Assembly: GCF_044547355.1 (NCBI RefSeq)
Contig: NZ_JBIUAG010000014.1
Span: 62,001-126,000 of the forward strand
DNA: 64,000 nucleotides
Direction of reading: 5' to 3'
DNA from: Kutzneria sp044547355
GTDB lineage: Bacteria > Actinomycetota > Actinomycetes > Mycobacteriales > Pseudonocardiaceae
The position numbers and the translations under genes are program-made. Shown piece after piece: positions 58,870-64,000 of this stretch. How positions within the stretch are numbered: the first letter of the stretch is position 1; every line of letters starts with the position of its first letter. The notes below the pieces were generated by a model. The model worked only from the letters and a program-made list of their open reading frames with translations, did no database searches and had not been told where the DNA came from.

Positions 58870-60999
58870 GTGGGCGTGGTGGGGCGGTTCGCGCAGTTGC
58901 GGGCGGCGGGGGTCGGGTTCGTGGTGGACCTGGCCGCGTCGCCGGCGCCGGTGGTCGTGCACTGGGGGCGCGACCTCGGCGAGCTGGACGAGTCGGGGCT
59001 GGCGGCGCTGGCTCTGGTCGGCGAGCCGGCGGTGCTGAACAACTCGGTGGATGTGCCGCGCCGGTGTTCGGTGTGGCCGTCGGAGTTCGAGGGCTGGGCC
59101 GGCACGCCGGCCCTGTCCGGGCACCGCGACGGCGTGGCCACCACGCCCCGGCCACGTCTGGTCGAGCACTCGCTGGCCGACAACCGGCTGGAGCTCGTGC
59201 TGGACGACGCGATCACGGGCCTGCGCATCACGCTGAACTACGAGATGGACGACAGCGGTGTGCTGTCGGCACGAGCCGCGCTGGCAGCCTCGAAGCCGTA
59301 TGAGGTTGCCGGCGTTTCCACCCTGCTGCCGTTGCCGAGCCGGGCCGTGGAGGTCCTGGACTTCACCGGGAAGTGGTGCCGCGAGCGGTCGCCGCAGCGG
59401 ACCCGGCTCGGCCACGGCGCGCACGTCCGCGAGTCCCGGCGCGGCAAGCCGGGCCAGGACTCGGCCTTCCTGATGACCGTCGGCGTGCCCGGATACGGGT
59501 TCGGCGGCGGCGAGGTGTGGGCCGTGCACGTGGCGTGGAGCGGCGATCAGCGTTATGTGGCCGAGCAGTTGCCGGAGACGCCGCCGGTGTTGGGCGGCGG
59601 GGAACTCCTGCGGGCGGGCGAGGTCCGCCTCGGTCCCGGTGAGCGCTACGACACGCCGATCCTGCTGTTCGCCTGGTCCGATGAGGGCCTGGACGGGTTG
59701 GCCGCCCGCTGGCACGCCTTGCAGCGCAAGAAGGTCCGCCCGCCACGGCCGCTGGTGCTGAACACCTGGGAGGCCGTCTACTTCAACCACGACTTGGACC
59801 GACTGCTGGCGTTGGCCGACGCGGCGGCCAAGGTCGGCGTGGAGCGGGTCGTGCTCGACGACGGCTGGTTCCGCGGCCGTCGCGACGACACCGCCGGGCT
59901 GGGGGACTGGCAGGTCGATCTCACGGTGTGGCCGCACGGGCTCACTCCGTTCGTGGACCACGTCAAGGGCCTGGGCATGCAGTTCGGCCTGTGGTTCGAG
60001 CCGGAGATGGTGAATCTGGACTCGGACCTGGCCCGCGAGCACCCGGACTGGATCCTCGGCGTGCCCGGCGAACCGGGTCCACCCTCGCGCAACCAGTACG
60101 TCGTCGATCTGTCGAATCCCGACGCCTGGGCCTATCTGCTGACCTCGATCGACGACCTTGTCTCAGAGTATGGGATCGACTACATCAAGTGGGACCACAA
60201 CCGGGACCTGCACGAGGCGGTCACCCATGCGGGCCGGCCGTCCGTGCACAACCAGACCCTGGCCCTGTACCGCCTGATCGACGAGCTCAAGCGCCGGCAT
60301 CCGGACCTGGAGATCGAGTCGTGCGCCAGCGGCGGCGGCCGGGTTGATCTCGGGATTCTGGCCCGCACCGACCGGGTCTGGGCCTCGGACTGCAACGACC
60401 CCGTTGAGCGGCAGTCGATCCAGCGCTGGACCGCGCAGCTGCTGCCGCCCGAGCTGATCGGCTCGCATGTGGGCCCGGAACGCAGCCACACGACCGGTCG
60501 GCGCACCGACGTCTCGTTCCGCCTGGCCACGGCCCTGTTCGGCCACGCCGGCATCGAGCAGGACCTGACGGCGTGCTCGCCGGAGGAGATCGACCGCCTC
60601 ACCGCGTGGGCGGCCCTGCACAAGGAGTTCCGGCCCTTGCTGCATTCGGGTCGCGTGGTGCGGGCCGACCTTCCTGACGACGCCGGACTTTTTTTCCACG
60701 GTGTCATTTCTAATGAGCAAGGATTGTTCTGCCTGGCCCGGATTTCCACATCGCCTGCGGGACAATCGTGGCGGGTCCGGCTGCCCGGCCTGTCGCGGGG
60801 GCGTGACTACCGGCTGCGGATCCGAGGCGACCTCGGACTCCCGTCGATGCGCCAGGTCAGGGCCCCGGAATGGGTCACGGCGGCGCTGGACGGCTGGGTG
60901 CGCGTGCCGGGCGCGGCGCTGGTCGACGCGGGCGTGGCGATGCCTACGCTCGATCCCGGTCAGGCGTTACTCTTGGAGGTAATCGTAGATCGTGCATGA
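58870..60999 (+). CDS. GH36 alpha-galactosidase
   Basis: 709 residues, cytoplasmic. GH36 layout: N-terminal beta-supersandwich, then barrel with VLNTWEAVYFN, RVVLDDGWF, LWFEPEMVN, nucleophile D442 in YIKWDHNRDL and acid/base D507 in WASDCNDP; CASGGGRVD is the usual family strand. It splits alpha-galactosides of imported oligosaccharides, complementing the secreted GH27. GTG 58870 chosen behind a GGAGAGG site; GTG 58876 or 58879 are close alternatives. An AT-rich, rare-codon stretch at about 60685-60735 interrupts otherwise uniform codon use. Confidence 0.88.
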   Translation: MGVVGRFAQLRAAGVGFVVDLAASPAPVVVHWGRDLGELDESGLAALALVGEPAVLNNSVDVPRRCSVWPSEFEGWAGTPALSGHRDGVATTPRPRLVEHSLADNRLELVLDDAITGLRITLNYEMDDSGVLSARAALAASKPYEVAGVSTLLPLPSRAVEVLDFTGKWCRERSPQRTRLGHGAHVRESRRGKPGQDSAFLMTVGVPGYGFGGGEVWAVHVAWSGDQRYVAEQLPETPPVLGGGELLRAGEVRLGPGERYDTPILLFAWSDEGLDGLAARWHALQRKKVRPPRPLVLNTWEAVYFNHDLDRLLALADAAAKVGVERVVLDDGWFRGRRDDTAGLGDWQVDLTVWPHGLTPFVDHVKGLGMQFGLWFEPEMVNLDSDLAREHPDWILGVPGEPGPPSRNQYVVDLSNPDAWAYLLTSIDDLVSEYGIDYIKWDHNRDLHEAVTHAGRPSVHNQTLALYRLIDELKRRHPDLEIESCASGGGRVDLGILARTDRVWASDCNDPVERQSIQRWTAQLLPPELIGSHVGPERSHTTGRRTDVSFRLATALFGHAGIEQDLTACSPEEIDRLTAWAALHKEFRPLLHSGRVVRADLPDDAGLFFHGVISNEQGLFCLARISTSPAGQSWRVRLPGLSRGRDYRLRIRGDLGLPSMRQVRAPEWVTAALDGWVRVPGAALVDAGVAMPTLDPGQALLLEVIVDRA

Positions 61000-61001
61000 T
61001 C
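60988..61001. promoter_or_regulatory. GATC-N6-GATC palindrome at the GntR gene promoter
   Basis: GATC-GTGCAT-GATC followed by CCA, overlapping the last codons of the GH36 gene and about 40 bases before the GntR start. Shares 13 of 16 positions with the site at 48826. Consistent with autorepression by the GntR protein. Confidence 0.5.
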
Positions 61002-61036
61002 CACCAGATCCGGTATTGTATTCCGGGGAGGTTGTG

Positions 61037-61720
61037 GTGCGGGTGAATGAGACTGGTGGTCCCCGGCTGTCGGCGCTCAAGGGTCGGCAGGTGCTCGCGG
61101 ACGGTGTGTACGAGCAGATCCGGACGCTGATCATGAACGACGGCATCGCCCCGGGCGATCGAGTGAACATCGACGAGGTGGCGCGCGAGCTCGACGTGTC
61201 CGGCACGCCGGTGCGGGAAGCGTTGGCGCGCCTGGAGTCCGAGGGCCTCGTGGTGCGGCTTCCGTTGCGCGGCTACCGCGTCGCGGACCTGCTCACCCGG
61301 TCCGAGGTGGAGGACATCTACGGGCTGCGGCTGCTGCTGGAGCCGCCGAGCGCGGCCCGGGCGGCGTCGGTGATGACCGAACAGTGGGCCGCCGCGCTGG
61401 AAGCGGAGATGGCCACCTGCCCGGTCGCCCCCGGCGACGACAACTACGAGGACTACAAGGCGCTGTCGGCCCACGACGCCCGGCTGCACGAGCTCATCCT
61501 GCACATCGCCGGCAACTCCGCGGTGGAGCAGGCCTTCGAGCGCACGCACTGCCATCTGCACTTCTTTCGGTTGGCCTACAACCAGACCTCGGGCGTGGCC
61601 GCGCTGGCCGAGCACCGGGAGCTGGTGGACGCGCTGGTGTCGGGCAAGCCCTCGTTGGCCCGCAAGGCCATGACCAACCACCTGGAGACCGCCCGCGACC
61701 GCCTCACCGTTCGCATGTGA
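61037..61720 (+). CDS. GntR-family transcriptional regulator with FCD domain
   Basis: 227 residues. Winged helix at 10-80 (VYEQIRTLIMNDGIAPGDRVN, GTPVREALARLESEGLV) and FCD ligand domain (EVEDIYGLRLLLEPPSAARAA; metal-binding His/Asp residues in HDARLHELIL and AEHRELVDAL). FCD members usually sense sugar acids or other carboxylates. Adjacent to the glycan operon, it probably represses it until a sugar acid is bound. GTG 61037 chosen behind GGGGAGG. Confidence 0.87.
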   Translation: MRVNETGGPRLSALKGRQVLADGVYEQIRTLIMNDGIAPGDRVNIDEVARELDVSGTPVREALARLESEGLVVRLPLRGYRVADLLTRSEVEDIYGLRLLLEPPSAARAASVMTEQWAAALEAEMATCPVAPGDDNYEDYKALSAHDARLHELILHIAGNSAVEQAFERTHCHLHFFRLAYNQTSGVAALAEHRELVDALVSGKPSLARKAMTNHLETARDRLTVRM

Positions 61721-61730
61721 ACAGCTCGGG

Positions 61731-61784
61731 CAACGCCAGGAAGGGCCCGATACTGGCGCAGTGAACGGGCCTTTCCTGGCGTTG
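61731..61784. terminator. Hairpin after the GntR gene
   Basis: Arms 61731-61749 and 61766-61784 are complementary over 19 bases with one mismatch, loop of 16 bases. It starts 11 bases after the GntR stop and probably terminates that gene. Its right arm abuts the aldehyde dehydrogenase remnant. Confidence 0.7.
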
Positions 61785-61922
61785 GGCGACCCGCAGGAGA
61801 CCCTCATCGGCGGTGTGCGGGACAGCGGCTGGGGCCGGACCGGCCCGTGCAGCCTGGCCGACTTCACCGACCTGATCTGGATCAACGTGCAGAGCGGCCA
61901 GCGCCACCGCCCGATCTCCTGA
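61785..61922 (+). pseudogene. Aldehyde dehydrogenase C-terminal remnant
   Basis: In the frame starting 61761 the translation contains TLIGGVRDSGWGRTG, then SLADFTDLIWINVQSG to a stop at 61922. This is recognisable as the last 40-45 residues of an aldehyde dehydrogenase, including the GGxxDSGWGR motif, but the remaining 430 residues, with the catalytic Cys and Glu, are absent. The GntR terminator hairpin now sits directly in front. Most likely left by a deletion that brought the GntR gene next to the tail of a lost enzyme. Confidence 0.72.
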
Positions 61923-62007
61923 GCCTCATGCCGGGAAGGACCCCGAGTGGGCGCCTCGGCGAGAATCACGTAGATCGCTCACCTCCGTGCCGTGTAGCCT
62001 CATCCCC

Positions 62008-62057
62008 GTGACTTCCCCGGAGGCGGACAGACGGTAGCGACCCTGTCGCTGCTGTCC
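62008..62057 (+). promoter_or_regulatory. Possible leader peptide and hairpin (attenuator) upstream of the MFS gene
   Basis: A nine-codon frame from GTG 62008 to TAG 62037 (VTSPEADRR) is followed by a two-part stem: GGACAG (62025-62030) with CTGTCC (62052-62057), and inside it AGCGAC (62036-62041) with GTCGCT (62045-62050). Relatives of the downstream chloramphenicol exporter are known for leader-peptide-controlled induction; a stalled ribosome on the leader would open this stem ahead of the start. Confidence 0.4.
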
Positions 62058-62076
62058 CGTCACGCCTCTGGAGTGG

Positions 62077-63141
62077 GTGTTGCTTCCCGTAGTTGTGTTT
62101 GTGCTGGCCGCTGCCGTTTTCGCGCAGGGCACGTCCGAGTTCATGCTGTCCGGCCTGCTGCCGTCGATCGCCGCGGACTGCGGCGTTTCCGTCGGCACGG
62201 CTGGCCTTCTCACCTCGTTGTTCGCCGTCGGCATGGTGTTGGGCGCGCCGGCGATGACCGCCATCCCGATATCCCGCCGCCCGGCGCTGATCGGGTTCCT
62301 GCTGTTGTTCAGCGCCAGCCACGTGGTCGGCGCGCTGACCGTGGATTTCGGTGTGCTGCTGGGGACCCGGGCGGTCGCCGCGGTGGCCAACGCCGGATTT
62401 CTGGCCGTGGCTTTGGCAAGTCTGCCGTCGTTGGCGCCGCCGGCGCTGGTCGGCCGGGCCACCTCGGTGATCCTCGCCGGCGTGACCGTGGCCTGCATCG
62501 TCGGCGTGCCGGCGGGCACGGTTCTCGGCCAGTATCTGGGCTGGCACGCCACGTTCTGGGCCGTCGCCGCGATCACGGCCGCGTGCGCGCTGTTTCCGTT
62601 GCGGGTCAAGGATTCCCCGCGTGACTCCGTGGTCGATGAGTGGCGGAGCGTGCGCTGCTTCCGGCTGATCCTGGTCGGGGTGCTGGTGAACGCGGCGACC
62701 TTCGCCGGGTTCACCTACCTCGGTGTCTTCGCCGCCGGCTTCGGCGGCGTCTGGGTTCCCGTTGCCCTGGCGCTGTTCGGACTCGGCTCGTTCGCCGGCG
62801 TGACGGCGGCCGGCCGGGGACTGGTTCGCTTCGGGCCGGCGGTGCTGGTCGTGGTGTGGCTGGCCGCGCTGCTCGCGTCGGCCAGCCTGCCCGGCCTGCT
62901 CATTGCCGCTTTCGCTTGCGGCGCCTGCTCTTTCGGCGTCGGGGCGACGCTGATCGGGGCCATCGTGCGGACCGCGTCGGCCGCCGCGCCGAACATCGCC
63001 GGGGCGCTGGCCACCACGGCGTTCAACGTGGGCGCGGTGGCGGGCCCGGCGCTGGCCGGCCTGGCCGTGAGCCAGGCCTTCCTGGTCAGCGCCGGATTCG
63101 CGCTGGTGGCGGCGGTGGTCAGACCGCGCGGAACTTGGTGA
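62077..63141 (+). CDS. MFS exporter, chloramphenicol-resistance (CmlR/Cmx)-like
   Basis: 354 residues, about ten to twelve membrane helices. The N-terminal run FVLAAAVFAQGTSEFMLSGL followed by LTSLFAVGMVLGAP is typical of the actinobacterial chloramphenicol exporters CmlR/Cmx of the DHA1 drug:proton antiporters. It is some 30-40 residues shorter than the usual 390, mainly at the last helices. GTG start with CTCTGGAG just upstream. It ends convergently, overlapping the 3' end of trpC by 23 bases. Confidence 0.8.
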   Translation: MLLPVVVFVLAAAVFAQGTSEFMLSGLLPSIAADCGVSVGTAGLLTSLFAVGMVLGAPAMTAIPISRRPALIGFLLLFSASHVVGALTVDFGVLLGTRAVAAVANAGFLAVALASLPSLAPPALVGRATSVILAGVTVACIVGVPAGTVLGQYLGWHATFWAVAAITAACALFPLRVKDSPRDSVVDEWRSVRCFRLILVGVLVNAATFAGFTYLGVFAAGFGGVWVPVALALFGLGSFAGVTAAGRGLVRFGPAVLVVVWLAALLASASLPGLLIAAFACGACSFGVGATLIGAIVRTASAAAPNIAGALATTAFNVGAVAGPALAGLAVSQAFLVSAGFALVAAVVRPRGTW

Positions 63142-63898
63142 TGGCCTCGCGCGGGTCGCCGGACTTCACCAGCGCCTCGCCGACCAGCACCACGTCGGCG
63201 CCCTGCCGGTGATACTCGGCGACGTCGTCGGGTCCGGCCACGCCGGACTCGGCGACCCGCACCGCGCCGGCCGGGATCGCCGGGGCCAGCCGGCCGAACA
63301 CCGACCGGTCGACCTCCAGCGTGGTCAGGTCGCGGGCGTTGATGCCGATGACCTGCGCGCCGATCTCGGCGGCGCGGCCGACCTCGTCCTCGGTGTGCGC
63401 CTCCACCAATGGCGTCAGGCCGAGCTCGCGGGCCAGCCCGTACAGCTCGCCGAGCAGGCCGCCGTCCAGGGACACGACCATCAGCAGCGCCAGGTCGGCC
63501 CCGTGCGCGCGGGCCTCCCACAGCTGGTACGGCGTGACGATGAAGTCCTTGCGCAGCACCGGAACCGACACCTCGGCGCGGACCGCGTCGAGGTCGGCCA
63601 GCGAGCCGCCGAAGCGGCGCTGCTCGGTGAGCACGCTGATCGCCGCCGCCCCGCCGGCCGCGTACTCGGCGGCCAGCTTGGCCGGGTCGGGGATGTCGGC
63701 CAGGGCCCCCTTGCTGGGGCTGCGGCGCTTCACCTCGGCGATGATCGACACGCCGTCGGCGCGGAAGCCCGGCAGCGGGTCGCGCGCGGGCGGCGCGTCG
63801 GCCACCCGTGACCGCAGCTCGGCCAGGGAGGTCTCGCTCTGGCGCTGGGCCAGGTCCGCCCGCACGCCGTCCAGGATTCCGTCGAGCACCGTCGTCAT
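63119..63898 (-). CDS. trpC: Indole-3-glycerol phosphate synthase
   Basis: 259 residues of the standard TrpC barrel: EVKRRSPSKG with the substrate lysine, VLRKDFIV with the catalytic lysine, LVEAHTEDE, GINARDL and VAESG. Converts CdRP to indole-3-glycerol phosphate in tryptophan synthesis in the cytoplasm. ATG start. Isolated from other trp genes in this window; the neighbouring gene to the right diverges. Confidence 0.95.
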   Translation of the reverse strand: MTTVLDGILDGVRADLAQRQSETSLAELRSRVADAPPARDPLPGFRADGVSIIAEVKRRSPSKGALADIPDPAKLAAEYAAGGAAAISVLTEQRRFGGSLADLDAVRAEVSVPVLRKDFIVTPYQLWEARAHGADLALLMVVSLDGGLLGELYGLARELGLTPLVEAHTEDEVGRAAEIGAQVIGINARDLTTLEVDRSVFGRLAPAIPAGAVRVAESGVAGPDDVAEYHRQGADVVLVGEALVKSGDPREAITKFRAV

Positions 63899-63914
63899 GC
63901 CCCGAGCCTATCGG

Positions 63915-63958
63915 TTGACGCCGTCGCCGGCCGCTATCTAAACTGAACGTACAGTTCA
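63915..63958 (+). promoter_or_regulatory. Promoter with TetR-like palindrome
   Basis: TTGACG at 63915-63920 resembles a -35 box, and AT-rich TATCTAAA at 63935-63942 a -10 box. Directly downstream lie TGAAC-GTACA-GTTCA (63944-63958) and the overlapping AACTG-N6-CAGTT (63941-63956), a compact operator of the type bound by TetR-family repressors. AAAGGAGG at 63961-63968 is the ribosome site for the gene that follows. Confidence 0.55.
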
Positions 63959-63973
63959 CCAAAGGAGGCGGGG

Positions 63974-64000
63974 ATGAGGACCTGGTTCATCACCGGGGCG
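63974..64000 (+). CDS. Start of a probable SDR gene (truncated by window end)
   Basis: Only nine codons are visible, MRTWFITGA, beginning with the first strand and TGA(x) turn of a short-chain dehydrogenase. AAAGGAGG is ideally placed. TetR-like operator upstream suggests inducible expression. Confidence 0.6.

Noticed and set aside
1..64000. tRNA, rRNA, IS elements or phage genes
   Set aside because: I found no cloverleaf-like, transposase-like or integrase-like sequence on reading both strands; weak cases could be missed without a search.

Overview
The window is GC-rich actinobacterial DNA: frequent GTG starts, 4-nt gene overlaps, many Tat/Sec-exported enzymes, an AfsR-type regulator and mycothiol-type enzymes. 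Gene content and style suggest a filamentous member of the Pseudonocardiaceae, with Kutzneria as my best guess. That is inference from family memory; no 16S or tRNA gene is present to confirm it. I saw no CRISPR array, IS element or prophage.

Region 1 (about 1-11,970) is the right part of a biosynthetic cluster read left to right as one tightly coupled operon. It encodes a GriI/GriH pair making 3-amino-4-hydroxybenzoate (3,4-AHBA), an aryl-AMP ligase, two carrier proteins, a ketosynthase, a half-length ketosynthase-like protein, and a second AMP-forming enzyme resembling ATP-dependent diazotases. A DUF6125-like protein, an atypical SDR and a CreE/CreD pair follow; CreE/CreD make nitrous acid from aspartate. 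This is the gene logic of diazotisation-dependent deamination as described for avenalumic acid (ava) and p-coumaric acid (cma): build an amino-hydroxyaryl acid, convert the amine to a diazo group with nitrite, then replace it with hydride. The ketoreductase and dehydratase genes expected for chain reduction are not in the window and may lie to the left. A perfect long hairpin closes the cluster.

Region 2 (12-36 kb) holds exported and housekeeping genes: a GH25 lysozyme, a ribbon-helix-helix protein, a one-cysteine thiol peroxidase, a 1,334-residue GH87-type alpha-1,3-glucanase, a patatin, an alpha/beta hydrolase, and an AfsR-type regulator followed by an AAA ATPase and a DUF6000 protein. A two-component system with a GT39 glycosyltransferase and a glycine-rich membrane protein lies at 25.8-30.7 kb; all three of its promoters carry CACAG repeats, mostly at 11-nt spacing. 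A Tat-exported protein, a sugar kinase-like protein, a GtrA protein and an alginate-lyase-family protein follow.

Region 3 (36-48 kb) has a multidomain S53 peptidase with a Kelch C-terminus, three tandem 62-nt hairpins, a methyltransferase/DUF4037/SDR run, membrane and anti-sigma-type regulators, a nucleotidyltransferase and an AraC regulator.

Region 4 (48.8-61.8 kb) is a glycan-utilisation locus: enolase-superfamily dehydratase, GH27, two sugar ABC permeases, GH95, CE7 esterase, solute-binding lipoprotein, GH36 and a GntR/FCD regulator. GATC-N6-GATC palindromes lie at three of its intergenic regions. The ABC ATPase is missing, so a shared MsiK-type ATPase elsewhere is likely.

The right end (61.7-64 kb) carries an aldehyde dehydrogenase remnant, a chloramphenicol-exporter-like MFS gene with a possible leader-peptide attenuator, trpC, and the start of a further gene behind a TetR-like palindrome. 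The only stretch over 300 bases without an intact gene is 61,721-62,076, which holds the hairpin, the remnant and the leader.
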